Shown: positions 16,270 through 24,779 of the stretch, one piece after another
Numbering within the stretch: position 1 is the stretch's first letter
How the letters are laid out: each line of letters starts with the position of its first letter
The notes under the pieces: generated by a model
What the model saw: only the letters and a program-made list of their open reading frames with translations
What the model was told of the DNA's origin: nothing
Database searches by the model: none
Source of the DNA: Robertmurraya sp.
GTDB taxonomy: Bacteria; Bacillota; Bacilli; Bacillales; Cytobacillaceae
Length of the DNA: 52,905 bases
Direction: 5' to 3'
Assembly: GCA_025451895.1 (NCBI GenBank)
Contig: JANWJP010000100.1
Location: forward strand, 1 to 52,905
Position numbers and translations under genes: made by a program

Positions 16270-17151
16270 ATGAAGAAAATCAAAGGATGGGCAGTTGCCA
16301 TACTGGCAATTCTCTTAGCAGTGACAGCGGTTTGGTGGTTTAGTTCCCAAACCGGCAACGACCCCTTCAACGAATCCGGATTATATGTCTGCGCTGAAGA
16401 CGGTCTTCTGTACTGGTTTGATCTTTCCGCCCGAAAAGGGAAAGTGGAAGGAACCTTCCATAAGCATCAAATAATAGAGGAAATTGGCGAAGTACCATTT
16501 ATTGAAGAAAAAACCTACTCATTGTCAGGAACAGCCGAAGAAAATAACTATGAATTTACTGCTGTTTCCGATGATGAAACAAGAAACTTCCATGTTGAAT
16601 TTTCCGGAAATGATCTTTCCGTTCTTGAACATGGAGAAGACGAGTCCCTCCTTTTTAAAGGAATCAGCAATAATGAACTTAATGAATATCTCTCTAATCT
16701 GGATAAAGAACTGGAAAAAGCCATTGATGGCATGGAAGAAAAAGAAAAAGAATTCATCAGGACATTTTTCTCCGATTTAAGAAGTATTTTTGGTTTTCTT
16801 TATACTGCTGAAAACGGTGAATACCAACTATTCATAAAGATAGATGAAGCCCTCCTCGAAGGTGAATTGTCAGGCTCCCTTCTCGTGAGAGAAAAAACGG
16901 AGAATGAGCAAAAGCCATTTGAAGAAACAGTCTATGATATAAACGGTATTACTGACGGGCAAATGCTGAATTTGTATACAAATGTGAATGGGGAACAAAA
17001 GAAACTTGAAGGGAACATTGAAGATATAAACTCCGGTTTTTACTTAACTTTTTGGGAAAGTGATGAAAAACTGCTGTTTGAAGCCGTAAGTGAAGAAGAA
17101 TACGAAAATAAATCTGAAGAATTTAAACTCGCGACAAAACAACAAAACTGA
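16270..17151 (+). CDS. Unknown exported or membrane-anchored protein, 293 residues
   Basis: Not recognised. An N-terminal hydrophobic segment (about residues 8-26) is followed by WFSSQTGNDPFNESGLYVCAEDGLLYWFDL and an acidic body (many Glu and Asp) with alternating beta-strand pattern. No lipobox Cys is at the right place, so it is either anchored by this span or cleaved. The ATG at 16270 follows AAGGGAGCG by about 7 bases. The region upstream is AT-rich with a candidate promoter. It may be a strain-variable envelope protein. Confidence 0.75.
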   Translation: MKKIKGWAVAILAILLAVTAVWWFSSQTGNDPFNESGLYVCAEDGLLYWFDLSARKGKVEGTFHKHQIIEEIGEVPFIEEKTYSLSGTAEENNYEFTAVSDDETRNFHVEFSGNDLSVLEHGEDESLLFKGISNNELNEYLSNLDKELEKAIDGMEEKEKEFIRTFFSDLRSIFGFLYTAENGEYQLFIKIDEALLEGELSGSLLVREKTENEQKPFEETVYDINGITDGQMLNLYTNVNGEQKKLEGNIEDINSGFYLTFWESDEKLLFEAVSEEEYENKSEEFKLATKQQN

Positions 17152-17197
17152 AAATCCGATTGTATAAATGTCAGAATAACCGGCAACCATGAGAACT

Positions 17198-17242
17198 TAA
17201 AGCGGCCTGAAGTCCATTTAATAAAGATTTCAGACCGCTTAA
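17198..17242. terminator. Hairpin between convergent gene and pseudogene
   Basis: Arms TTAAGCGGCCTGAA and TTTCAGACCGCTTAA with one mismatch. T-run is weak on both sides, but the place, between two converging reading frames, suits a bidirectional terminator. Confidence 0.5.
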
Positions 17243-17246
17243 TCAT

Positions 17247-18110
17247 TTAAAACTCAAAAAAATATTTTTCTATATCTTCCTTTGCATGAACCTTCTTTAA
17301 ATCTCCCGGTTTAAAGTAAATGCCATAAATACGCCCTTCTTCTTTCTCTTCCGGTCTCTCTCTGTAATCTACTCTGAGGCCAACGCTGTGAGCAATCCCC
17401 CTCTAGTTCTTAAATCAGGGCATATGTTTCATTGATTCCTTTTTCTTTAGTATCCTCACTCCAACAATCCTTTAATCGGATTACCAGTTCCAACTGATAA
17501 TCAACCGTTTTGTAATTTGAAATATGATCGCTATTAATTTGTAATTCATCGGCAAATCCCTATATGAAAGAATAATCATGGGATTCAATCGGAAGACTTT
17601 TGAAAGAATTTTTAAAAACAGGTTCACTTTCTTTTCTTAATTGGCTTTTCCATAATTCTTCTATATAATAATCAAAATACTTATCGCGTTTTACTTTAAT
17701 ACTTTCAAATGTGAATTCTCCATAATCCCCAGGTACTGTAAACGCAGTCCAATATCTTCCATCTATAAAATCTTAAGGGATCTGTCTACTACTGCAACAT
17801 TAATATTATATTTATTTTCAACATCCTCTTCTAATTCACGGGATACTTTTACTTTTTCCCTTCAATTAAGTCTTTTAATGGTTTGTTAGAAAAAGCAAAC
17901 ATATAACTCCGCCCTTTAGAAGGATATTGACTGCATCTTGCCTTCTATCAAGTACTTACCTGTGATACTTACAATATCACTTGGCATGTACTAAACTGTT
18001 TAAACCAGATATAATAGGTTGTTGGCGGATCAAAATCTGCTGTATCACCGGGAGGAAACTTTTTTGTTTATCTCTGAAAGTGTTCCGGACCATACGCCTG
18101 GCGTATTTTT
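17247..18110 (-). pseudogene. Decayed gene of unknown function
   Basis: No long reading frame, yet coding-like protein segments line up on the minus strand in changing frames. From the left end: IAHSVGLRVDYRERPEEKEE to a stop at 17247; then, in another frame, GFADELQINSDHISNYK with internal stops at 17410-17412 and 17560-17562; YWTAFTVPGDYGEFTFESIK; RSYMFAFSNKPLKDLIEGKK; and near 18050 KFPPGDTADFDPPTTYYIWF. I count at least four frameshifts and two stops. The family is not recognised. It directly abuts the tRNA-Val terminator, which fits the remnant of an inserted or variable gene. Confidence 0.7.
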
Positions 18111-18121
18111 TCTTTATACAC

Positions 18122-18160
18122 AAAAAGCCTTGATAATTTGATGATTATCAAGGCTTTTTA
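18122..18160 (-). terminator. Terminator after tRNA-Val
   Basis: Perfect 16-bp stem (AAAAAGCCTTGATAAT and its complement) with a 6-base loop, beginning 3 bases past the tRNA 3' end and ending in a T-run. Confidence 0.93.
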
Positions 18161-18163
18161 TAG

Positions 18164-18236
18164 TGACCTGTGCAGGACTTGAACCTGCGACCCCCACCCT
18201 GTCAAGGTGGTGCTCTCCCAGCTGAGCTAACAGATC
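18164..18236 (-). tRNA. tRNA-Val (anticodon GAC)
   Basis: Cloverleaf folds by eye: acceptor GATCTGT with ACAGGTC (one G-U), D-stem GCTC/GAGC, anticodon stem CCACC/GGTGG with loop TTGACAG and anticodon GAC at 18201-18203, T-arm GCAGG-TTCAAGT-CCTGC, discriminator A. CCA is not encoded. It stands alone rather than in a tRNA cluster. Confidence 0.95.
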
Positions 18237-18388
18237 ATGCTGAAATTGAGTACATTACCTATTATACTTGAGCCTGAAAAAATGTCAACAGCAAAAAAAG
18301 ATTTTTTTGTCATTTTCAACCAAATATAACAAACTTGAAGAGTTCAACAAAATTCAATCTTTAAATTTCCGAACTTAACAAATGAACA

Positions 18389-18439
18389 AGAACAAACATT
18401 CGGTTTTTCTTGAATAAAGAACGAACGTTCGGTTATAAT
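18389..18439 (+). promoter_or_regulatory. Promoter with two LexA-like (SOS) boxes
   Basis: Two near-identical 17-base sites, AGAACAAACATTCGGTT (18389-18405) and AGAACGAACGTTCGGTT (18418-18434), lie 29 bases apart. The second matches the Bacillus LexA consensus CGAACRNRYGTTCG at 13 of 14 positions; the first at 12 of 14. A -35 TTGAAT (18410-18415) and -10 TATAAT (18434-18439) with an 18-base spacer flank the second box, so a bound repressor would block RNA polymerase. Confidence 0.65.
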
Positions 18440-18477
18440 AGTAATATAGAAGACAACATAAAAAGAAGGTGACTGCT

Positions 18478-18699
18478 TTGAATCGTTTACTTACCCGCGC
18501 CCTGACAGAAAAACTTCCTTTGGAAATTATTTATATTTCAGCAGGCGGCCAAATTACACAGCGTACCATCATTATTAAAGAAATTTGTCATGCAAAAATC
18601 CGCGCCTATTGTTACCTGCGCAAGCAAATGCGCTCATTCCTGATTGAAAATATTTTATCTGTTATGCCTGCGGGAAAAATATATAAAAACACAGGCTGA
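18478..18699 (+). CDS. Small WYL-like domain protein
   Basis: 73 residues when started at TTG 18478, which has AAGGTG 6 bases upstream; the GTG at 18469 lies inside that site. The pattern LPLEIIYISAGGQITQRTII ... YLRKQMRSFLIENILSVMP resembles the core of the WYL domain, which binds ligands or single-stranded DNA in regulators linked to DNA damage and phage defence. It has no helix-turn-helix, so it is a WYL-only protein. The LexA-like promoter upstream suggests DNA-damage control. The family assignment rests on pattern recognition and is moderately sure. Confidence 0.65.
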   Translation: MNRLLTRALTEKLPLEIIYISAGGQITQRTIIIKEICHAKIRAYCYLRKQMRSFLIENILSVMPAGKIYKNTG

Positions 18700-18754
18700 A
18701 TATTGACTGCATTTTTGTACGCAACAATCGAATGTTTTGACTTAATATTCAGCC
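18694..18754. repeat. 11-bp inverted repeat around a 39-base loop
   Basis: GGCTGAATATT (18694-18704) and AATATTCAGCC (18744-18754). The left arm contains the stop codon of the WYL-like gene. It lies between convergent genes and lacks a T-run, so its role is open. Confidence 0.5.
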
Positions 18755-18809
18755 GGAATAAGGCATCACCACCCCGTTCTTATTTCCATAAAAACACCCG
18801 CTCTTCCAT

Positions 18810-19349
18810 TTACCATTCTTCTCTAATCCGTGAATTCTCTAAAGCGATACGGTCTTCTTCATCGCGTTTTTTGTGCGCCACCCGTGCGGCAGCAGTAGCT
18901 GCAATGGCTGCAACAATATCATCCAGGAAAGTATTTACCTTAACGCCTTTTTTTGTATCCAGTTCTCTGATAATACCAATCTTGTTTTTATCTAAATGGC
19001 CGAAAGTTGTTACTGCGATGCTGCCATAGCCGAGAGAAGCACCAATCGCAATCGTTTCATCAATTCCAAACAGGCCTTCATCAGAATCAATAAGAGATTG
19101 CAAAGGCTCGGACAGCTTTCTTTGCTCTGCCAGCTTGTCCAGTTCTACACCAACTAAAATCGCATGCTGAATTTCTCTTTTTAAAAGAACCATATTTACA
19201 CTTTCAATACATTCCTCTATCGTTAATCCATTATTATAGGAAGCTTGCATTTCATATACAATTTCTGCAATGGCCCGGATTGACACACCCCGTTCAATCA
19301 GAGCTTTTTTGGTTGCTTCTGTAACTTCCTGGCTGCTTACACGATTCAT
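18810..19349 (-). CDS. Phosphatidylglycerophosphatase A family protein (YutG/YpjQ)
   Basis: Soluble Bacillus member of the PgpA superfamily, thought to dephosphorylate phosphatidylglycerophosphate or a related lipid phosphate. Recognised from DEGLFGIDETIAIGASLGYGSIAVTTFGHLDK and the C-terminal VNTFLDDIVAAIAATAAARVAHKK. The N-terminal half (TEATKKALIERGVSIRAIAEIVYEMQ) matches the YutG-type extension. 179 residues. The ATG follows GGAAGG by about 10 bases. The name YutG or YpjQ cannot be chosen from sequence alone. Confidence 0.82.
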   Translation of the reverse strand: MNRVSSQEVTEATKKALIERGVSIRAIAEIVYEMQASYNNGLTIEECIESVNMVLLKREIQHAILVGVELDKLAEQRKLSEPLQSLIDSDEGLFGIDETIAIGASLGYGSIAVTTFGHLDKNKIGIIRELDTKKGVKVNTFLDDIVAAIAATAAARVAHKKRDEEDRIALENSRIREEW

Positions 19350-19762
19350 ATGTGAAACACCTTCCCTTTCCTTTCTCCCTGAAAAATATCACTTCAAAGC
19401 AAACATACACATTTGCCCGCTGTCCCGCATATAATCATGCAGATATTAAAACAAACAATTTTAATCAGTGAATGCTTCTATTATAACACTTTGCACAAGG
19501 GGGAATTAACATTTTTAATAAGGGAAGAAAAAGGATCGATGAACTTCCTAAAGATTCTTAAACAAGCCATAAAAACCGGATTATTGAAATGAACATTGAT
19601 TCCGGTTTTACAAGACAATGTGCTTTTTTAAAAAACAAAGTATATAATAATAGCACAGGTTTTCACTTTCATTTTCCGGTTTGGGTAATATCTTTGTCTG
19701 TTCTTCCATATTTTTCTATGTTGTCCGCATTTTTTACGCTTATTCTTACGGAGGTATCGTTT
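19350..19762. other. Intergenic between two divergent genes
   Basis: No gene seen. On the minus strand a TATAAT (19485-19480) is a candidate -10 for the YutG-type gene. A weak frame at 19589-19762 only extends yjcG upstream and has no ribosome site. Confidence 0.45.
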
Positions 19763-20275
19763 ATGAAATATGGAATTGTTATCTTTCCTTCGAAAAAGCT
19801 GCAGGATTTGGCCAATTCTTATCGAAAAAGATATGACCCTCATTACAACCTTGTGCCCCCGCATTTGACACTTGCCGGTCCGTTTGAAGTCACGGAAAAG
19901 ATTGCCGAAAGGATTGCCGGACACCTTCGGAAAGTAGCCGGAAAGTTTTCTCCTTTTCAAATAAATATTCCGAAATTCAGTTCTTTTAAACCGGTAAAAA
20001 ACGTAATTTGCATGAAGGTGGAACCAACAAAAGAAATTTTGGGACTGAGGAATGAAATATGTTCCCTCATCCCCCGTATAAAGGATGATAACTCTTTTAT
20101 TCCTCATATTACGATTGGGCAAGGTCTTTCCGACGATGAACATTCAGACATTTACGGCTCGCTGAAAATGCAAACATTAAATCATCAGGAAGAAATAAAC
20201 TGTTTTCATTTGTTGCAAGAACAGGAAGATGAAAAGTGGACGGTATATGAGACATTTCAACTTGGAAAGGAATAA
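19763..20275 (+). CDS. yjcG: 2H phosphoesterase-like protein YjcG
   Basis: Member of the 2H phosphoesterase (2'-5' RNA ligase-like) superfamily with the two HxT motifs, HLTL (His34) and HITI near residue 112. It is expected to act on cyclic phosphates or RNA ends; the Bacillus substrate is not known. The ATG at 19763 follows GGAGG by 8 bases, so the longer frame from 19589 is not used. 170 residues. It is followed 5 bases later by yjcF, as in B. subtilis. Confidence 0.93.
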   Translation: MKYGIVIFPSKKLQDLANSYRKRYDPHYNLVPPHLTLAGPFEVTEKIAERIAGHLRKVAGKFSPFQINIPKFSSFKPVKNVICMKVEPTKEILGLRNEICSLIPRIKDDNSFIPHITIGQGLSDDEHSDIYGSLKMQTLNHQEEINCFHLLQEQEDEKWTVYETFQLGKE

Positions 20276-20280
20276 GAATT

Positions 20281-20709
20281 ATGGAAGCAAAACTGGTAAC
20301 AAATAAACAAGAATTGCAAGATGCCTATTATGTACGAAAAATCGTTTTTGTCGAAGAACAAAACGTTCCGGTCGATCGTGAAATGGACGAATATGATTCA
20401 GAAGCAGCTCATTTTGTATTATACGAAAACAACGAACCAATTGGCGCCGGTCGTTTTCGCATGACCGGAAATGCCGGGAAAGTGGAAAGAGTTTGTGTTT
20501 TAAAAGAAAAAAGGAATAAAGGCGCCGGAAAAGCAATCATGGAAAAAATCGAGCAATATGCCAAAGAAAAAGGTGTACAAAAACTAATCTTAAATGCACA
20601 AATCCAGGCCATTCCATTCTACAGCCGAATCGGTTATAAAACTGAATCTGATCAAGAGTTCCTTGATGCGGGAATTCCCCATAAAACAATGTTCAAGGAA
20701 CTTGATTGA
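20281..20709 (+). CDS. yjcF: GNAT-family N-acetyltransferase YjcF
   Basis: GCN5-related acetyltransferase, 142 residues. Acetyl-CoA binding motif A is seen as VERVCVLKEKRNKGAGKAIM (about residues 68-87), and the terminal half has the Ala/Gln-rich NAQIQAIPFYSRIGY block typical of the ElaA/YjcF branch. Ribosome site AAAGGAATAAG overlaps the yjcG end, so the two form an operon closed by a terminator. Acceptor substrate unknown. Confidence 0.92.
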   Translation: MEAKLVTNKQELQDAYYVRKIVFVEEQNVPVDREMDEYDSEAAHFVLYENNEPIGAGRFRMTGNAGKVERVCVLKEKRNKGAGKAIMEKIEQYAKEKGVQKLILNAQIQAIPFYSRIGYKTESDQEFLDAGIPHKTMFKELD

Positions 20710-20727
20710 GCACCGAATCTACATCCG

Positions 20728-20754
20728 TAAAAAGAGCTTACCGGCTCTTTTTTT
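20728..20754 (+). terminator. Terminator after yjcF
   Basis: AAAAAGAGC / GGCTCTTTTTTT hairpin, about 20 bases after the stop. Confidence 0.9.
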
Positions 20755-20889
20755 AATTTAAATTTAATTTAGCCGGGATTACTCAATTTGGTAATATTTC
20801 ATATTTTCCGTTTAAGTTAAACCCGATTATAATTACCTGAACATTACACAAACTATAATAAGTTTTCTGCAGGAATCGGGGGATGTTAT

Positions 20890-21564
20890 ATGGATTACTT
20901 GCAAATTCTTGTCGAAGTGATAGCCGGATTTTTTGCCCTGCTCATATTAACAAAATTGGTCGGGAAAACAACAATTACACAAATAACTGCCTTCGACTTT
21001 ATTTCCGCACTCGTTCTCGGTGAATTGGTCGGAAACGCCCTCTATGATGAAAACATCCGTGTAGGAAAGGTGATATTTACAACTGCTCTTTGGGGATTAC
21101 TAATTTATGTAACAGAAATTGCAACACAGAAAAAAAGTTTTTTCAGGAAATTTTTTGAGGGAGAACCTGACATTATTATCAGTAAAGGAAAAATCAATTA
21201 TGACCTTTTAAAAAAGAATCATTTGGATTTGGATCAAATGCTCCATCTGCTAAGAAAAAAAGATGTTTTTTCACTCCGGGAATGTGAATATGCCATTCTT
21301 GAAACAGACGGAACAATAAGCGTGATTAAGAAACCGAAATATGAAAATATAACAAAGTCCGACCTTAACATTCGCAAGCAACCGGACAGTATTCCTTTTC
21401 CGCTCATCCAGGACGGAAAAATCGAACACGAGAACCTTAAGAAAATTAAATGGGATACGGTCAGACTTATGAAGGAAATAAAATCCCTCGGGATTAATTC
21501 CCCGCGGGAGGTTTTATATGCAGAGTGGAAAGAAGGAGAAGCCCTGCATGTGCAAAAGTATTGA
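20890..21564 (+). CDS. DUF421 membrane protein (YetF/YdfR family)
   Basis: Inner-membrane protein with three N-terminal spans (about residues 5-25, 35-55, 58-80) and a soluble DUF421 domain, seen in LTKLVGKTTITQITAFDFISALVLGELVG and LRECEYAILETDGTISVIKK. 224 residues is the usual length. Related proteins are often encoded with spoVA2-type operons in heat-resistant spore formers, where they are proposed to act at the spore membrane. Here the nearest spoVA genes are 5 kb away, so a link is only suggestive. The ATG follows GGGGG by 7 bases. Confidence 0.88.
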   Translation: MDYLQILVEVIAGFFALLILTKLVGKTTITQITAFDFISALVLGELVGNALYDENIRVGKVIFTTALWGLLIYVTEIATQKKSFFRKFFEGEPDIIISKGKINYDLLKKNHLDLDQMLHLLRKKDVFSLRECEYAILETDGTISVIKKPKYENITKSDLNIRKQPDSIPFPLIQDGKIEHENLKKIKWDTVRLMKEIKSLGINSPREVLYAEWKEGEALHVQKY

Positions 21565-21604
21565 TTATATCCATTTTCATGTTGAAAGGCATGCATAAAA
21601 AAAT

Positions 21605-21628
21605 CAATGCTGCTAATGCAGCATTTTC
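21605..21628 (+). terminator. Possible terminator after DUF421 gene
   Basis: AATGCTGC / GCAGCATT hairpin with a 3-base loop, then TTTCAG. It lies between converging genes. Confidence 0.6.
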
Positions 21629-21630
21629 AG

Positions 21631-21912
21631 CTAAATCCTTACATCAATATGAATCCCTTTTCCTGTCAGATCCCGGCAAATATTCTTTAGCTCTTCCGGG
21701 TCTCTTTTTCTTGCCTTTTCCACCGCCATCCGCTCTGCTTTTAATCTTCTTCCCCCCGCCCGTTCCTTTCTGTCAAGGTGATATTGGGGAGGATTTTGCA
21801 AAGGATTCGTTGCCGCTACAGGATTTGGATGCTTTGCACCTCCCTTAGTCTTTAAATCCCTGTCAGCGTATTGACCGTACTGATAATTGGGCACGGGCTC
21901 AATAAATGCCAT
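21631..21912 (-). CDS. Hypothetical protein, 93 residues
   Basis: Not assigned a function. The ATG ending at 21912 has GGAGG 7 bases upstream and gives MAFIEPVPNYQYGQYADRDL; the longer frame to 21981 has none. The sequence is polar and rich in Arg, Lys, Pro and Asn, with a disordered middle (KTKGGAKHPNPVAATNPLQNPPQYHLDRKERAG) cut by short basic helices, and a C-terminal GKGIHIDVRI strand. No signal or membrane segment. It is convergent with the DUF421 gene and divergent from yjcD. Confidence 0.7.
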   Translation of the reverse strand: MAFIEPVPNYQYGQYADRDLKTKGGAKHPNPVAATNPLQNPPQYHLDRKERAGGRRLKAERMAVEKARKRDPEELKNICRDLTGKGIHIDVRI

Positions 21913-22029
21913 TTCCGCCACCTCCGCTATCTTAATCCGAAAAAATACCTCCTGAGAAAAACCCCCTTTAGAAAATGGCAATATTTTGTTATGATAAACT
22001 TTGTGTGATAAATTGAAGGGGTTTATATT

Positions 22030-24318
22030 ATGAAAACTGCAATCTATGAAAATAGAACTATTTCTTTAAATCTGTGGCAGCGGGAGAATTATCAAACATT
22101 ATATGAAGCTGGCAAAAAAGGAAAACTTTCATGTCCTGTCTGCGGGGAACAGGTCCGATTCCATCTCGGCATCCACGGTACACCCCGCTTCTTTCATTTA
22201 ACGGAAAAAAACATCAATTGTACGGACCCGGGACATATACACCGGCTACAGTCTGAAAGCAACGGGGGAAAATATATTGAACGGAACGGATTTAAACTTC
22301 CTGTTTCCCGGAAGGTCGCCGTGCTGGAAAAGGAAACAGTTGTCTTTAAAGAAGCGCGCCCGGTTAAAGCGCCCGTTCCTTTCCGGGAACATCCGTTCAA
22401 AACGCCAACCATTTCTGAACCCTATCTTCAATTGTTGAAGAACCATAACATCATATTAGATGAAAAACAAATGCAAGCCGTGACAAAAACAAACGGGGCA
22501 GTTCTTGTCGTTGCCGGAGCCGGAAGCGGAAAAACCCGTGTTCTGACAGCCAGAACAGCCTTTATGCTGCATGAAAAAAAGATCGATCCGCGCAGTATCA
22601 TGCTGGTCACCTTTACAGCAAAGGCGGCAAACGAAATGAAATCCCGCCTGCACTCTTACCCGGGACTGAGCAGGGAACAAATTCAAAGACTCCCTGCCGG
22701 CACCTTCCATAGTCTATTTTATCGTATTCTTGCCTTCCATCACCCGGAAAAATGGAATGGAGACAAGTTATTGAAGATGGATTGGCAAAAAGAACATATT
22801 TTAAAAACCAGAGGAAGAGAGCTTAAACTGGATGAGAAAGAATTTGCCTATGATATAGCCATACAACAAATCAGCTATTGGAAAAACTCCCTGACAGCTC
22901 CGGAAAACGTCAAACCTCTTTCCCAATGGGAAGAGCAGGTAAAAGAACTTTACAAATACTATGAACATGCGAAAAAAGAGCAGGGATTGTTTGATTTTGA
23001 CGATATGCTTCTCGGTTGCTATGAACTGTTCAGTGAAAACCTTTCGCTGCTGGAAATGTATCAAAATCGCTTTCAATATTTTTTAATTGACGAATTTCAG
23101 GATATTAATAAAGTGCAATATGAAGTCATAAAATTACTTTCCGCGAAATCAAAAAATATTTGTGCGGTCGGGGATGATGATCAATCTATTTATTCATTTC
23201 GCGGCAGCGACCCGAAATACCTTCGTCAATTTGAAAAAGATTTTCCCAACACAGAAATTGTTATATTAAATGAAAACTACCGTTCCAACCACGAAATTGT
23301 CCAGACCGCCAACCGGATCATCGAAAAAAACAGCCTCAGGCGGCCAAAAAATATGAGGGCTCAACTGTCAACCGGAAAACAGCCCGTATTATTTTTTCCA
23401 TTCGATGAAGAAGAAGAAGCAACGATGATAGTCACCGATATTCAGGAGAAAATTAAGAAAGGTTATCAACCGGGGGACTTTGCCATTCTCTTTCGAACAA
23501 ATACTGAAAGCCGGGCTGTTTTTGAAAGGCTCTCTTCCTCCAGTCTTCCGTTTCGGATTGACAATGATCTGGAACCTTTCTATGAGCGCTTTCTTGTAAG
23601 AGGAATGCTCTCCTTTCTGCGATTAAGCATCGATGAAGATAACCAGCATGCTGTTCGCGATATTTTACCGGCTTTATTCGTCAGGCAAGACATCCTGCAA
23701 GATTTAAAAGCGGAGAGTATACTCCGTGACCGCACCCTCTTGGAATGTTTAAGCGGAATAAAAACCGGCTATCCCTTTCAGGAAAGGAAATTGCGGAGAC
23801 TTGTTCCCATCATTCGCTCACTGGCCAATTCAAGACCAGCGACTGCGATTGAAATTGTTGAAAAAGAACTGGGATATAATGATTTTATCAGGAAACGGGG
23901 AAATGAAGGAAATAAACTCGACAAAGGCTCTGATGATATCCGCAATTTAAAAGTGGCCGCAAAAAACTTTTCCACGATCCGTGAATTCATTGAACATACC
24001 GATCATATGACGGCAATGAATAAAGAGATAAAAAAGTCAAATAAGAACCGTAATGATGTAATCACCTTAAGCACCATTCACCGTGCCAAAGGTTTGGAGT
24101 ATAAAACCGTTTATATCCTGGGGGCCGTGGACGGAAGCATTCCCCACGACTACGCCCTTGAAGCATGGCGGAACGGAGACATTGAACCGTTGGAAGAGGA
24201 GAGACGTCTCTTGTACGTGGCAATTACCCGGGCCATGGAAGAACTGTATCTATCAATTCCCGAACGAAGAAAAGGAAAAAAAGCTCATCCATCGCGTTTT
24301 TTAACTCCGGTGAAATAA
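22030..24318 (+). CDS. yjcD: UvrD/Rep-type helicase YjcD with CoiA-like zinc N-terminus
   Basis: Superfamily 1A DNA helicase. Walker A GAGSGKTR lies near residues 163-170, the DExx box is LIDEFQD, motif III is VGDDDQSIYSFRG, motif IV is LNENYRSN, and the late motifs include STIHRAKGLEYKTVYILG and RRLLYVAITRA. The first 80 residues are unlike UvrD: CPVCGEQVRFHLGIHGTPRFFH with Cys35, Cys38, His56 and Cys64 as likely zinc ligands, very similar to the N-terminus of the competence protein CoiA, which is also in this window. 762 residues, as in B. subtilis YjcD. Role in recombination or repair is inferred from the family. Confidence 0.94.
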   Translation: MKTAIYENRTISLNLWQRENYQTLYEAGKKGKLSCPVCGEQVRFHLGIHGTPRFFHLTEKNINCTDPGHIHRLQSESNGGKYIERNGFKLPVSRKVAVLEKETVVFKEARPVKAPVPFREHPFKTPTISEPYLQLLKNHNIILDEKQMQAVTKTNGAVLVVAGAGSGKTRVLTARTAFMLHEKKIDPRSIMLVTFTAKAANEMKSRLHSYPGLSREQIQRLPAGTFHSLFYRILAFHHPEKWNGDKLLKMDWQKEHILKTRGRELKLDEKEFAYDIAIQQISYWKNSLTAPENVKPLSQWEEQVKELYKYYEHAKKEQGLFDFDDMLLGCYELFSENLSLLEMYQNRFQYFLIDEFQDINKVQYEVIKLLSAKSKNICAVGDDDQSIYSFRGSDPKYLRQFEKDFPNTEIVILNENYRSNHEIVQTANRIIEKNSLRRPKNMRAQLSTGKQPVLFFPFDEEEEATMIVTDIQEKIKKGYQPGDFAILFRTNTESRAVFERLSSSSLPFRIDNDLEPFYERFLVRGMLSFLRLSIDEDNQHAVRDILPALFVRQDILQDLKAESILRDRTLLECLSGIKTGYPFQERKLRRLVPIIRSLANSRPATAIEIVEKELGYNDFIRKRGNEGNKLDKGSDDIRNLKVAAKNFSTIREFIEHTDHMTAMNKEIKKSNKNRNDVITLSTIHRAKGLEYKTVYILGAVDGSIPHDYALEAWRNGDIEPLEEERRLLYVAITRAMEELYLSIPERRKGKKAHPSRFLTPVK

Positions 24319-24331
24319 ACCTTCATCATCC

Positions 24332-24374
24332 AAAAAAAAAGATGCCTTCCGCAGCTTCGGGAGGCATCTTGTTT
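24332..24374. terminator. Bidirectional terminator, yjcD / spoVIF
   Basis: Perfect 13-bp stem, AAGATGCCTTCCG with CGGGAGGCATCTT, flanked by an A-run and TTGTTT. Confidence 0.92.
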
Positions 24375-24383
24375 GTATGGAAG

Positions 24384-24638
24384 TTATCTTTTATTAAGCA
24401 TTTTTGCAATGGTATTAAAATCTAATTTTTGTCCGTCTCTTACAATCGATTGGACAATCTTATCCTCCAATTGTCTGGAAACAGGTTTGTTGGCAATCTG
24501 TGAAACACGTCTGATTACGCTGCGCACGGTTCTTTCATCCTGAAAATTGGCTCCCTGCAGGGAATTTGCCAAATCAAAAATATCCTTCATGTTTACGCCG
24601 GTTTTCTTTTCCACATTCTTAAAAAAGTCGTTGTTCAT
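24384..24638 (-). CDS. spoVIF: Stage VI sporulation protein SpoVIF (YjcC)
   Basis: Small mother-cell protein needed for spore coat assembly and resistance; in B. subtilis it is made late under SigK and stabilises GerE. 84 residues. Recognised from MNNDFFKNVEKKTGVNMKDI, the AKMLNKR terminus and location beside yjcD. It has no membrane segment. The ATG has GGAGG-type sequence (AAAGGAGGCG) about 13 bases upstream. Convergent with yjcD. Confidence 0.93.
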   Translation of the reverse strand: MNNDFFKNVEKKTGVNMKDIFDLANSLQGANFQDERTVRSVIRRVSQIANKPVSRQLEDKIVQSIVRDGQKLDFNTIAKMLNKR

Positions 24639-24779
24639 AATCGTAAAAGCTACGCCTCCTTTTCAACCTACATTCATCATATGAAAAAGCAGGGAAAAGG
24701 TGAGACTCTTATGAACAACAGGCTAATCCCTATTTGTGTGCCATAATTTTTAAAAAATGCTGAACAGGCTGATTTGCTT

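Noticed and set aside
18164-18236. tRNA-Asp or tRNA-Ala reading of this tRNA
   Set aside because: The anticodon loop TTGACAG places GAC at 34-36, which reads valine codons; the T-arm and D-arm fit tRNA-Val.
21525-21848. 107-codon plus-strand frame overlapping the 93-residue gene
   Set aside because: It overlaps the DUF421 3' end and runs antisense to a gene with a good ribosome site.
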